Below, piece by piece: positions 20,020 through 28,454 of a stretch of DNA of 46,848 nt. The position numbers were made by a program, and so were the translations under genes. Each line of letters begins with the position of its first letter. Within the stretch, counting starts at the first letter, position 1. Source of the DNA: Okeania sp. SIO2F4 (GTDB lineage Bacteria; Cyanobacteriota; Cyanobacteriia; Cyanobacteriales; Microcoleaceae); NCBI RefSeq assembly GCF_010672385.1, contig NZ_JAAHGT010000001.1, positions 1 to 46,848 on the forward strand. The letters are read 5' to 3'. The notes beneath the pieces were generated by a model. That model was not told the origin of the DNA and searched no databases. It saw nothing but the letters and a program-made list of their open reading frames with translations.

Positions 20020-20895
20020 TTATTCACCACTACTTAATTCGGGATTTTCTTCAATTAACTCTGGTTCTTCAGAGATGATATTAGGTAGATTTTTATAAAA
20101 AGTTTCTAGACTGTGGCGATCGCCTACATAACGCCAATGCCAAGGTTCATAACCAACACCTTTCTCATTATCAACAGGTATCATTTCAAAGCTAAAATAA
20201 GCAGCATTATTTTTTAGCCACTGAAAAGCTGCCGTATTTTCAAATGCCACATTTTGGTAAGTTTCAGGTGCATTTTCATCCCCAATATCAACAGCATAAC
20301 CTGTTATATATTCCCCATAACTGAGAGGTGAAAAAGCTTCGGTAGAATTTGCCTCAATAGTGTTAGTATTACTAACCAAAGTTTCCAATTCAGACTTAGA
20401 CTGAAATCCTCTCAAAGCTACTAAATTAACCCCATCATTTCTAGCAGCATAAAGCATTTCCTGAAACTTTTTTGCTGCATTTATTTGCAATCGAATATCA
20501 CTATCAGCAACTATATATGCTAATTCCATTTCTGCTATTTGTGAGTAAGGCCAATCTACAAGGGAATTTTTCTTTGGTTCAATTATAGGAGTTTCTGTGC
20601 CAGAAGAATTAGCCACCTTAATACTATCAGTTTCAGTTTGAGATGATGAAGCATTAACTTGGTTGAGATTAGATTGAACTTGTAACCCTAGAGTAACTAC
20701 TCCCACCAAAACAACTATTCCCATCCAACTCCAAATCCATTTTTTATTGTTAGGTTGAGTTGGGATAATTTCTTCATCCTTTTGGGGGTCTCGCACTGCT
20801 TCGGGAATCTCATCTACAAGAGTTTCCTGGACTAATGATAAATTTTCTGACAGACTTTCGTTGTTCAAAGCTTCACTCCTGCTGGTGAATTTCAA
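20020..20895 (-). CDS. VanY-like D-alanyl-D-alanine carboxypeptidase (M15), altered zinc site
   Basis: A 291-residue protein with a cytoplasmic tail, one transmembrane helix (about 53-72), and an M15B peptidase domain (about 114-260). The family motif SxHxxGxAxD is expected where this protein reads GEYITGYAVD: the first zinc ligand His is Tyr196, while Asp203 is kept. The second motif is intact, with catalytic Glu250 and zinc His253 (EPWHW). It may be inactive as a carboxypeptidase, or use another ligand; binding of peptidoglycan is a possible remaining role. The DNA codon is TAT where CAT would restore His. Its stop lies 15 bp before the aspartoacylase ATG, so an operon is likely. Confidence 0.83.
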   Translation of the reverse strand: MKFTSRSEALNNESLSENLSLVQETLVDEIPEAVRDPQKDEEIIPTQPNNKKWIWSWMGIVVLVGVVTLGLQVQSNLNQVNASSSQTETDSIKVANSSGTETPIIEPKKNSLVDWPYSQIAEMELAYIVADSDIRLQINAAKKFQEMLYAARNDGVNLVALRGFQSKSELETLVSNTNTIEANSTEAFSPLSYGEYITGYAVDIGDENAPETYQNVAFENTAAFQWLKNNAAYFSFEMIPVDNEKGVGYEPWHWRYVGDRHSLETFYKNLPNIISEEPELIEENPELSSGE

Positions 20896-21926
20896 AATTG
20901 TTTTTTATTCTATAAGTAAATCTTGATAAGTCAACATTCCAGCTATAAAAGAACTATCAGGCCATCCAATGTCCGAATTTACTCGACTTTTGTAGATTTT
21001 AGATGATTTTTTTTCTGATGGCCTTTTTGTTGTAGATTTTGACTTATACTAAATTAATAAATGTTTATTACAAATAGTATCAGCAATAAATAGGGAAAAA
21101 GGAAAAAGGAAGAAATAAAGACAATAAATCATGTATATAGGTATCTTATAGGATTATAAAAGCTCCTTTTCTGTATAAATTTAGAACCTTTTTTTGTATA
21201 GCATTCTTTTTTTTAATTAGTATTATAGCAAGCACGGTCAAATAATATTACCAAATAATTAAAATTTAAAGCCTCTCTTAATAGGAGAAAAAGCCGTAGT
21301 TTAGCTAGGACACAACTACGTTTTTCATGTCGCTCCGCGTTAACGCGCGTTGTCCGAAGCAAAACGCCGATAGCCGAAACACCATATCCAATCGACCAAG
21401 AGAAGAAAAAAAATTCTTTTTAGTCAATCCTTTTCTTTTTCAGGAAAGGTAATAATTAATAATTAATAATTAATTATTTAACTATAGCAATCAGGAATGA
21501 TTTTGATAGATATTTAAGAACAATTAAGATCGTTCAAAATCCTTTTATATTCTAACTCCTGACTCCTGAGTTCTTTACCGAATAATTAAGGTAAAAAGCC
21601 TCTCCTAATTAGAAGAAACAAGCGGTCGTTTGCGGAGCATGACCTAGGATGGGATGCTGAGGAAACCTAGCCATATCCAATCTCCCCTTGATCAGAAAAA
21701 ATTTTCACCCTCCGCGTCAATCCAATCCGTTTTAGGGATAGGTAATTATCCATTATCCATTAATGAAGTCGCCCTACCGACGGCTCCCCTATCTGACTCC
21801 TAATTACCACTAAAATCTTACAACTGAAATATGATTGCTATACTACTTAAAAGCTAAAATTTATCACCTGTAAGGGTTTCGTAACCAAACCCCTACCCTA
21901 ACAATATTTTTTCCATAAGGTATTAA
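20896..21926. repeat. Long intergenic region with two modular repeat copies
   Basis: Two related units lie at about 21271-21480 and 21597-21770. Each opens with AAAGCCTCTC(T/C)TAAT, contains a variable GC-richer core, then CATATCCAATC, and closes with a GGTAAT(A/T)AT tail. The cores differ greatly; that of unit 2 (GCGGTCG..GCGGAGCAT..AGGATGGGATG) resembles the insert inside tnpB at 24061. No coding frame is supported in 20896-21926. The part at 21044-21075 resembles one end of the MITE family at 26191. Confidence 0.5.
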
Positions 21927-22559
21927 TTAGAGTCCACATTCTTTAACCCTAGAATATAGCACCCGACGCAAACGTTTAGTAATCATAAACTCTGGAATAT
22001 TCACAGTAACTTCTGGTTCTCTTAAAGCTACAGGTAAATGACCTTTAGGAGCATCTTCCGAGAAATTTAACTGCTCATATTTTTTCCATTTTCTGGCTTT
22101 TCTCCAACCTACTCGATCGCCGAATATTTGGTAACTTTGTGGGTTATACTTTTCCAAGTTATTGCCAGTTTTTAAGTAGATTGATATTTGGATACTCAGA
22201 CCAAATTTATCTGCAGAATATTCCCGCCAGAGTTGGTCAATATTGCGAATTTCTTCACAAGAAATTTTTTCTTTTATTGCTCTTGTGTTCATGCCTCCTG
22301 CTCTAGTCCTTTGAGTTAATTTTAAAATTAAATCGTATGTTTCTTCGTCTGCTTCTTGCCATTTATTCTCTGCTAATAAGTTTTCTAACTGAATGTAAGG
22401 GGAGGTATCTCCGTCTTGTGAAGTAATAATTTTAGATTGATATATATCTGATTCTTTTGAGGTAAATATTCCCAAATTATTAGCATTGGCTAATGATGGA
22501 AATGCTATTAAAATCATTCCTAAGAAAACAATTAAAATTTTCGTTTTAGAGTTAATCAT
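21927..22559 (-). CDS. Secreted GUN4-domain protein
   Basis: A 210-residue protein with a clear signal peptide (KTKILIVFLGMILIAFPSLANA, cleavage near residue 26). The rest is a GUN4 domain: LENLLAENKWQEADEETYDL (58-77), ISCEEIRNIDQLWREYSADKFG (99-120), FGDRVGWR (146-153) and NFSEDAPKGHLP (165-176). GUN4 binds porphyrins and stimulates Mg-chelatase, but many cyanobacterial GUN4-domain proteins carry other partners and have unknown roles. A signal peptide is unusual for the chelatase cofactor, so this is unlikely to be the canonical chlorophyll gun4. It stands alone. Confidence 0.85.
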   Translation of the reverse strand: MINSKTKILIVFLGMILIAFPSLANANNLGIFTSKESDIYQSKIITSQDGDTSPYIQLENLLAENKWQEADEETYDLILKLTQRTRAGGMNTRAIKEKISCEEIRNIDQLWREYSADKFGLSIQISIYLKTGNNLEKYNPQSYQIFGDRVGWRKARKWKKYEQLNFSEDAPKGHLPVALREPEVTVNIPEFMITKRLRRVLYSRVKECGL

Positions 22560-22781
22560 AAGTTAATATTTCGAGATTATTGCCAATAAGATTCTATAAT
22601 TTATTAAATATTTTTGACAATAGATTATATCATTTGAGGTTAATTAGTACAAAATATGAATAAGCGTAGATTTATGTTGATGATAAAATGCCTCGCCCCA
22701 CCTTCTAGTTAAATTATCTTGCTATGCAGCCAATATTTATCCAATTTGTATTACTTATATAGTAATTGTAAGAATTTTACT

Positions 22782-22909
22782 GCTCCCTAAAAGCCTAAAA
22801 TATTGTGGTTATTATCTTCATCGAATTACTATAATTACAAAGCGAGACTGGGAAAATATAATTGACGATAATTTAATTCCTACGCAATTTTACTGAATGA
22901 TTAAGCCTA
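22782..22909 (+). repeat. 128-bp direct repeat, left copy
   Basis: Shares most of its bases with 26455-26583, for example CTAAAATATTGTG, TTACTATAATTACAAAGC, GACTGGGAAAATA and ATTGACGATAATTTAATTCC. The pair flanks the two lipase copies, so it may mark the ends of the duplicated segment. Confidence 0.75.
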
Positions 22910-23245
22910 ACTTGAAATTCCTTAGAAATTTTACTTAAACTTAAAGATAACTTGACATTTGTCAGGAATTTTATTGACACTTAAGGAGTAGATTTATTAT
23001 AAGCAATAAAAATGAATAAATTTGTGTCACTCAGCATTCCTCTAACTGCATCTACTCTAACTATAGGCACTGCACCAGTTTACGCTGCAAATTGCAATTT
23101 AGACTTTTCCCAAATGTTTGTTTTTGGGGCTATCAACAGTATTAAAATAATTAGACAAAATTTAACATAAATAGACATTTACTGTGATATACTAGATTTA
23201 TGTCTAACTTATTAAAATATTAAAAGAGGTGGCCAATAAATTGAA

Positions 23246-24434
23246 ATGCAATCAATCAAGACTAAACTCAAAGTCAATAATAAACAAAAAACCATACTTG
23301 CCAAACACGCGGGTGTAGCTAGACACGCTTACAATTGGGGATTAGCAACTTGTATTGCTGAATACAAATCAACCAAGAAACGACTGAGTGCTATCACGTT
23401 ACATGTATAGTTTGGTAGCTGAAGTAAAAAGTGAAAATCCCTGGTATTATCAAGTATCAAAGTGTGCACCAAGGGCAAGCATTAAGAGATTTAGAAAGGG
23501 CATTTAAAAACTTGTTAACTATTCCGAAATATGGATTTCCGAAGTTTAAGAAAAAAGGGAAAAAAGATAGTTTTTATCTACAAGGAAGCATTAAAATTCT
23601 GAAAGGAAACTATATAAAACTACCAAGAATAGGAATAGTAAAAACTTATGAAATCTTACCCTCTGTACCAGTAAAAAACCTTACTATATCTAAGCGGGCA
23701 GGTGATTGGTACATTAGTTTTAAATATGATGCTCGGCCTAATCAGACTACAAAAGAACGAGATATTATCGGTGTAGATGTAGGAATAAATCTAAGCGCAA
23801 CTTGTAGTGATGGAACCAAATTTGCTAACAAAAAAGCCTATAAGCAAGCTAAAAAACGACTAACTCATTATCAACGTCGTGTCAACAAAAAAGAGCTTGG
23901 GAGCAAAAACAGAGCCAAAGCCATCAAAAAACTAGCAAGGATTCATAAAAAAGTAGCAGATATCAGAGCAGATGCACTACATAAACTGACAACCTGGTTA
24001 GCTAAAAACCACAGCACCATAGTGATAGAAGTATGACAATGTAAGTGGAATGCTCAAAAAGCGGTCGGAAAGCGGAGCATTCCGTCAGGATGGGATGGCG
24101 AGGTCTCCGTTCCCTCCGGGACGCTACGCGAACTTCGAAGCTTTGCGAAGCGCAAACGCTTGCCTCCAATCGACCAAGAGATCAGAAATTAGCAAGCGCC
24201 ATAGCAGACTGTGGCTTTTATGAGTTTAAGCGTCAGTTATCATATAAGTGTGAGTGGTATGGAAGCGAGTTAGTGATAGCTCCTAGATTCTATCCAAGTT
24301 CTCAAATATGTTCTCAGTGTGGGCACAAACAGAAAATGCCGTTGCACAAGAGAACTTACAAGTGTGAACGCTGTGGTTTGGAGACAGACAGAGATTTTAA
24401 TGTTGCTGTCAACGAGCGAAAACTATGCGCGTGA
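23246..24434 (+). pseudogene. tnpB RNA-guided nuclease-like gene, frameshifted and interrupted
   Basis: TnpB blocks are present in order: MQSIKTKLKVNNKQK with HAYNWGLA, then ENPWYYQVSKC, FPKFKKKGKKDSF, DIIGVDVGINLSA (RuvC Asp), IVIE, and the zinc ribbon CSQCGHKQKMP...CERCG with DRDFNVAVN (last RuvC Asp). They lie in different frames. The start frame stops at 23410, another shift occurs at about 23470, the middle frame stops at 24036, and a GC-rich insert of about 123 bp (24061-24183) sits where a short loop is expected. Protein product is therefore not expected. By family TnpB is an omega-RNA-guided DNA nuclease that helps maintain the element. Confidence 0.85.
24061..24183 (+). repeat. GC-rich repeat core inserted inside tnpB
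   Basis: The insert begins GCGGTCGGAAAGCGGAGCAT and ends near CCAATCGACCAAGAGATCAG. The intergenic repeat at 21626-21700 has GCGGTCG, GCGGAGCAT and AGGATGGGATG in the same order, and that at 21384-21401 has CCAATCGACCAAGAGA. So the same kind of core is present in tnpB as in intergenic repeats. Confidence 0.6.
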
Positions 24435-24643
24435 GTAGGTGGAGTTCTCACCGATTTGAAGCCTGTGGAGAAGAAGGGACGTTGCATGCAACGTCCGTAC
24501 GCAGACGGCGGTCAGTGGTTTTCAGTGAAACAGGAAGCTAGCTCCAAAGCTCATGGAATCACTCATGGGTAAGTTTGGGTAAGTTTAGTAGAACGGATGT
24601 TAGCTTTCAAGCAGAAAGATAACCAAAAGCAGAAACAGTAAAG

Positions 24644-24978
24644 TATAATCAGGCGTTGGTGAATAAAGGTATGAAAATAAAAATTGAACAATCTCAAATA
24701 TTTGTTATTCAATACTTTAGGAATTACCAAAAAATACAAATCATACCCTAATTTACCAAGGCCCTTTTCGGATTATGAATTCTCTCCCCCCTTATATCAA
24801 GAAAAAAATACCTACTTCATCAAATATTCATCTATCAGTATAAATTACTATATTAATTTCATCAAATCTTTATATAACCAGTGAAATTCTCCCCAATCTT
24901 TACTGAATTTTCATAAAACACTAACAATTCTTATTTATACTTAAAGAGTATATTTATCAAATAATAAAGCTTAAATCA
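24644..24978. other. Upstream region of lipase, no gene seen
   Basis: AT-rich DNA. The last part (TTATACTTAAAGAGTATATTTAT, 24935-24957) resembles the corresponding region before the broken copy (ACTTAAGGAGTAGATTTATT, 22979-22998), consistent with duplication of promoter and gene. An open frame at 24684-24884 has biased composition and no recognisable protein. Confidence 0.4.
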
Positions 24979-26091
24979 ATGAATAAATTTGTGTCACTCA
25001 GCATTGCTATAACTGCATCTACTCTAACTATAGGCACTGCACCAGTTTACGCTGCAGATTCCGATTTAGACTTTTCCCAAATGTTTGTTTTTGGGGACAG
25101 CCTTTCAGATCCAGGAAATACAAACGGAACTGGGAACGCCGATATTTATTTTGAGGGTAGAGCTTCTAACGGAAATGTTTTTACAGATATTGTAGCATCG
25201 CATTTAGAGCTAGATCCTCTAACTTTTTATAAACCTAATCGTGGTGGTGCGCGTTCAGATGGAGCTAATTTTGCTAAAGGTGGAAATAATAGTGGAGATA
25301 ATGGCTTAGGAAAACAACTTAACTCTTTTCTGGGGTATCTTGAAGGTGAGTCAGCTAACTCTAATGCACTGTATACTCTCTGGATAGGTTCTACTGATTA
25401 TCTTTCCGGTACAAAAGATTATATTGCAGGTAACTCTCCTGATATTGTAGATACAACTGTTGAGAATGTGATCGATGGTATTCGAGATTTATATAATGTA
25501 GGCGCTCGTGACTTCCTGATCCCTAACTTGCTATCATTCACAAACTCAGATTTTCATAAAATCCAAGGTATAGATGAAAAGATATTCAATCAATTAACAG
25601 ATGATCATAACCAAAAATTGGAGTTAGAGATAGCTGAGTTTGAGGAAGAGTTTTCTGAAGTGACTATCACATTATTAGATGTTAACTCTACTTTCGATAA
25701 TATACTTGAAAATCCCGGTGAGTTCGGTTTTACTAATGTAACAGACAGTTGGTTAGAATGCGACAACAAATTTCGGTGTGATGTTAATCTTGCAGATCCA
25801 GCAGCTCCAGATGGAAACTTATCAGATGAAAACTTATCAGATGGATACTTATACTGGGATTACATTCATCCTACAACAAAATTTTATCAGTTAATAGCAA
25901 ATGAAGCTATATCTGCTCTGAACTCTGAATATAATCAAGCTGTTCCTGAAAATAATCAAGCTGTTCCTGAATATAGTCAAGATGTTCCTGAACCTACTTC
26001 TATATTGAGTTTGTTGGGATTAGGTTTAAGTTTCCTAGGGACGTCAGCTTTCAAACAGAAAGATAAACAAAAGCAGAAACAGAAAGTATAG
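24979..26091 (+). CDS. GDSL/SGNH-family lipase with PEP-CTERM anchor
   Basis: A 370-residue exported protein. Residues 1-26 form a signal peptide ending in VYAA. The SGNH hydrolase blocks are GDSLSDPGN (39-47, nucleophile S41), GGARSDGANFAKGG, the WIGSTDYL position (block III, usually GxND, here a Ser-Thr-Asp variant) and WDYIHPT (D and catalytic H near 292-295). A threefold repeat of a VPE unit (about 317-336) leads to a PEP-CTERM sorting signal: EPTS, hydrophobic helix, and a Lys-rich tail. It likely hydrolyses an ester of a lipid or polysaccharide outside the cell. A second, broken copy lies just upstream. Confidence 0.9.
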   Translation: MNKFVSLSIAITASTLTIGTAPVYAADSDLDFSQMFVFGDSLSDPGNTNGTGNADIYFEGRASNGNVFTDIVASHLELDPLTFYKPNRGGARSDGANFAKGGNNSGDNGLGKQLNSFLGYLEGESANSNALYTLWIGSTDYLSGTKDYIAGNSPDIVDTTVENVIDGIRDLYNVGARDFLIPNLLSFTNSDFHKIQGIDEKIFNQLTDDHNQKLELEIAEFEEEFSEVTITLLDVNSTFDNILENPGEFGFTNVTDSWLECDNKFRCDVNLADPAAPDGNLSDENLSDGYLYWDYIHPTTKFYQLIANEAISALNSEYNQAVPENNQAVPEYSQDVPEPTSILSLLGLGLSFLGTSAFKQKDKQKQKQKV

Positions 26092-26190
26092 CACTACGCG
26101 CAAGTCATGCATCGAGTGCGTAATTCTGAGGTCTCCTACCGGGCGCCTACTGTGCGGAAGTAATTCCGCACACAGCCCCTCCAGAATGTA

Positions 26191-26387
26191 ATACCAAATT
26201 GATAAATGTTTGCTACAAATAGTTAGGGTATTTCGTAAGAATTCAGAATTCAGAATTCAGGAGTCAGAATGAATAGATTTAATACCATTTTTGATGTTGT
26301 CAATTATCCTTTTCGTCAAATAGACTTTCTTATGAAGTCTTTTTCTGGTGCTTATTATTCGTAACATTCTTTTTTCAAAATGGTATA
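26191..26387 (+). repeat. About 200-bp MITE-like element, copy 1
   Basis: It begins ATACCAAATTGATAAATG and ends TTTTCAAAATGGTATA. A second copy lies inverted at 45433-45659, sharing CGAATAATAAGC, GAATGTTACG, TTATTCATTCTGACTCC-type words and the TTTGTAGCAAACATTTAT end. It has no coding capacity. The ends are weakly inverted (ATACCA / TGGTAT). Confidence 0.65.
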
Positions 26388-26454
26388 AGACGCACATCTG
26401 ACAGTCAAAAGTAAAAAATACTCTTTGACTGAGTTTGATAATTTAGAAATGTTA

Positions 26455-26583
26455 GCGCCCTAAAAATCTAAAATATTGTGCTTATGATCTTCATCTGATT
26501 ACTATAATTACAAAGCAAGACTGGGAAAATAGAATTGACGATAATTTAATTCCTAAAAAATTTTACTAATATGATTAAGCCTA
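26455..26583 (+). repeat. 128-bp direct repeat, right copy
   Basis: Matches 22782-22909 in the same orientation with scattered differences. Together they flank 3.5 kb carrying the two lipase copies and the tnpB element. It suggests unequal exchange or tandem duplication. Confidence 0.75.
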
Positions 26584-26706
26584 GTGCAGGATGGCACAAA
26601 TAACTGACCAGTTACAAAATCCTAAAAGCCTTACTAACTAATGCTTTTTAATTTTTAATTTTTAATTTTGACTTCCCCGCAGCGGCACTAGCTTGACATT
26701 CCTAAA

Positions 26707-27951
26707 TTATGAACCTAACATTTCTCTTGCCCACTCAATAAATAACTTTGCCTGTTGCGCCCAAAAATCAGAACCCCAATAAACAAAACAACTGGTTTCA
26801 CACAATAACAACGCTCTACTTTTTTCAGCAGAACCCTTGCCAGACTCTACAACCTTGGCATAATCTTGACTCAACTGTTCAACTGCTGCCAATACCTGTT
26901 GTCGTAAGTCTCCCTCTTGCCATTGCTGATGACCTCCGATCCACGAACCCCCTGTAGACTTCAACCTCACCTCTGTTACTGGTCCTTCTGATAAATAAGT
27001 ATCGATATATTGACTCACCGTCATAAAACCCACATCCGACCAGCGATCGCTCTCTCGAAATAGAGGAGCAAAAGAATTCTTAAAATATTCAAACATCATC
27101 ACATTACCATTCTCCCCATCAGAAGTAGGCACCACTAAAGCAGGTGGTTTCATTCCCACTTCTCCACCACGATATCGCACATCATTAATACAACCTTCAG
27201 CATTTTGACCGCTTTGTTGTCGAATCCCCATATCCGTATCCCTAACCACACATATAATACATTCCGACTCACCGTCTGATTCTACCACCAACCAATGTAC
27301 CCGGTTTTCTAACTCTGGGGTACTCCAACCTTCAGGATGTTCCAATGCTGCATTCGGTAAAATTATCCATTCATAACCGCACTTTTTCAACAGACGGATA
27401 AATCTCAACGCTTCCGCGGGGTCGCCAGTCATTCCCATCTCTGGAGGCCAAAACCCTCTTATCCGCAATAGTGCCTCTTCCCCAAACAAATCTGCAAAAA
27501 CCCTTCGCCATTCCATAATTTGAGCTTCATGGTCTCGTTCGGGAGTAGCTGGAAAATAACAATGACTATATGCACTACCAGTAAATTCTATTGTGTCTGA
27601 ATATTCCGTCAGAACTTCTCGCCAGAGACTTATTACATCTCCTACTGCTTCGCCATCAACATAAAGATTAGAGAAAATGCCATTTGTAGAGAGTTTTGCC
27701 ATCTCTTCCAGCAATACCCCAGAATAATCTACCATCATCCGAGGTTGATGACCTTCTTCAGATAGTTTTTTGGCATAACGGGCCGGATTTTTGTATGCTT
27801 GGGCAAACCATTGAGCATTCCAATGCTCTTCTGAATTGGATTCACCACCGAGCATTTTTTCTAAGTTGCCGTGTAATTGACCATTATTCCAAATCGGAGG
27901 TTGGTGAAAATGTAACCAGGGAACAAATAAGACTTGAGGATTATTTAACAC
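26707..27951 (-). CDS. Glycoside hydrolase family 57-like protein
   Basis: A 414-residue protein with GH57 motifs: HQPP (16-19), SAYSHCYFP (126-134), and FWPPEMG (168-174), where Glu171 is at the nucleophile position. GH57 enzymes act on alpha-glucans as amylases, 4-alpha-glucanotransferases or branching enzymes, so a role in glycogen handling is likely by family, with exact activity unassigned. The start is a GTG at 27951. The same frame continues upstream for about 15 codons without an ATG before a TAA, so the start is either GTG or was lost to rearrangement; IS605-tail DNA lies just upstream (28021-28146). Confidence 0.8.
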   Translation of the reverse strand: MLNNPQVLFVPWLHFHQPPIWNNGQLHGNLEKMLGGESNSEEHWNAQWFAQAYKNPARYAKKLSEEGHQPRMMVDYSGVLLEEMAKLSTNGIFSNLYVDGEAVGDVISLWREVLTEYSDTIEFTGSAYSHCYFPATPERDHEAQIMEWRRVFADLFGEEALLRIRGFWPPEMGMTGDPAEALRFIRLLKKCGYEWIILPNAALEHPEGWSTPELENRVHWLVVESDGESECIICVVRDTDMGIRQQSGQNAEGCINDVRYRGGEVGMKPPALVVPTSDGENGNVMMFEYFKNSFAPLFRESDRWSDVGFMTVSQYIDTYLSEGPVTEVRLKSTGGSWIGGHQQWQEGDLRQQVLAAVEQLSQDYAKVVESGKGSAEKSRALLLCETSCFVYWGSDFWAQQAKLFIEWAREMLGS

Positions 27952-28065
27952 TTCGGCAACTGCTTCATAAAACTGATATAAAACTTCACATAGCGTGATA
28001 TTTTAATGTTTACTTCCCGCTGTACGGACGTTGCATGCAACGTCCCTAAGACCGTCGGCGGCTAC

Positions 28066-28146
28066 TCATCCACAGGCATTGACGGGTTTTGCAATGGCCG
28101 CATATCTAAAGTATATACCTAAATTTAAGTCTTTGTCAATAGACAT
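28066..28146 (-). pseudogene. tnpB C-terminal remnant
   Basis: The minus-strand frame ends DKDLNLGIYFRYAAIAK then PVNACG and TGA at 28068-28066. DRDxNxxINL followed by a VNACG end is the usual C-terminus of IS605-type OrfB/TnpB. GCCTGTGGA and the GGACGTTGCATGCAACGTCC stem follow, as at the right end of the 23130 element, but in opposite orientation. Only about 26 codons remain. Confidence 0.55.
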
Positions 28147-28226
28147 TATTATTCCTAAATCTTCTCAAACCCTCACAGCGCCGTTCGAGCGTAGCGAGCG
28201 GGATTTTTGGAGAGGTCTAATAGATA

Positions 28227-28408
28227 GACAACTAATTTAATTTATTTGTTCTTTGTACCATAGAAAATAAAATTTTCTTTTAAGTTAATTTTCCATAATT
28301 CTCAATTCTCAATTCTCAAACTCCCTAGTACAAGACAACTAATTTAATTTATTTGTTCTTTGGTACCATAGAAAATAAAATTTTCTTTTGAGTTAATTTT
28401 CCATAATT
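28227..28408. repeat. Tandem repeat of about 107 bp, 1.8 copies
   Basis: GACAACTAATTTAATTTATT begins at 28227 and again at 28334, and the two follow each other with few differences through TTAATTTTCCATAATTCT. No coding is seen. Confidence 0.8.
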
Positions 28409-28454
28409 CTGAATTCTAAATTCAGAATTCTAAATTCTAAATTCTAAATTCTAG

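Larger units (their letters stand above)
23130..24590 (+). mobile_element. IS605-type tnpB element, decayed
   Basis: The element lies between the two preserved ends of the lipase copy, so its boundaries are set by loss and return of lipase similarity. It has a tnpB reading frame but no tnpA. The right end has the stem TGGAGAAGAAGGGACGTTGC / GCAACGTCC and GTAAGTTTGGGTAAGTTTAG, in the style of IS200/IS605 right-end hairpins. Family assignment rests on TnpB. Confidence 0.72.
23012..24643 (+). pseudogene. Broken GDSL lipase copy (ends remain, middle replaced by tnpB element)
   Basis: From ATG 23012 the sequence follows the intact lipase at 24979 nearly base for base up to codon 39 (SQMFVFG, ending at 23129), then departs into the left end of an insertion element. 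Similarity to the lipase 3' end resumes at about 24596-24643 (AGCTTTCAAGCAGAAAGATAA against AGCTTTCAAACAGAAAGATAA). About 950 bp of lipase coding sequence, including most of the catalytic domain, is missing. The copy is therefore dead, through insertion combined with deletion. Confidence 0.8.
26092..26706. repeat. Repeat-rich convergent intergenic region
   Basis: It holds a MITE-like element (26191-26387) and the right copy of the 128-bp direct repeat (26455-26583), both listed separately, plus an AGAATTC heptamer run near 26237-26265. No gene is seen. Confidence 0.5.
27952..28454. other. Intergenic region with IS remnant and tandem repeat
   Basis: It contains the tnpB tail (28066-28146), the palindrome GGACGTTGCATGCAACGTCC (28025-28044) as also seen at 24478, the 107-bp repeat at 28227-28408, and an AAATTCT heptamer run up to the stop of the next gene. 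Confidence 0.5.

Noticed and set aside
24684-24884. 66-codon ORF before the lipase
   Set aside because: Asn/Tyr/Ile composition of AT-rich non-coding DNA; overlaps the likely promoter region.
28031-28240. 69-codon plus-strand ORF
   Set aside because: Antisense to the tnpB remnant and made of IS605-end and repeat DNA.
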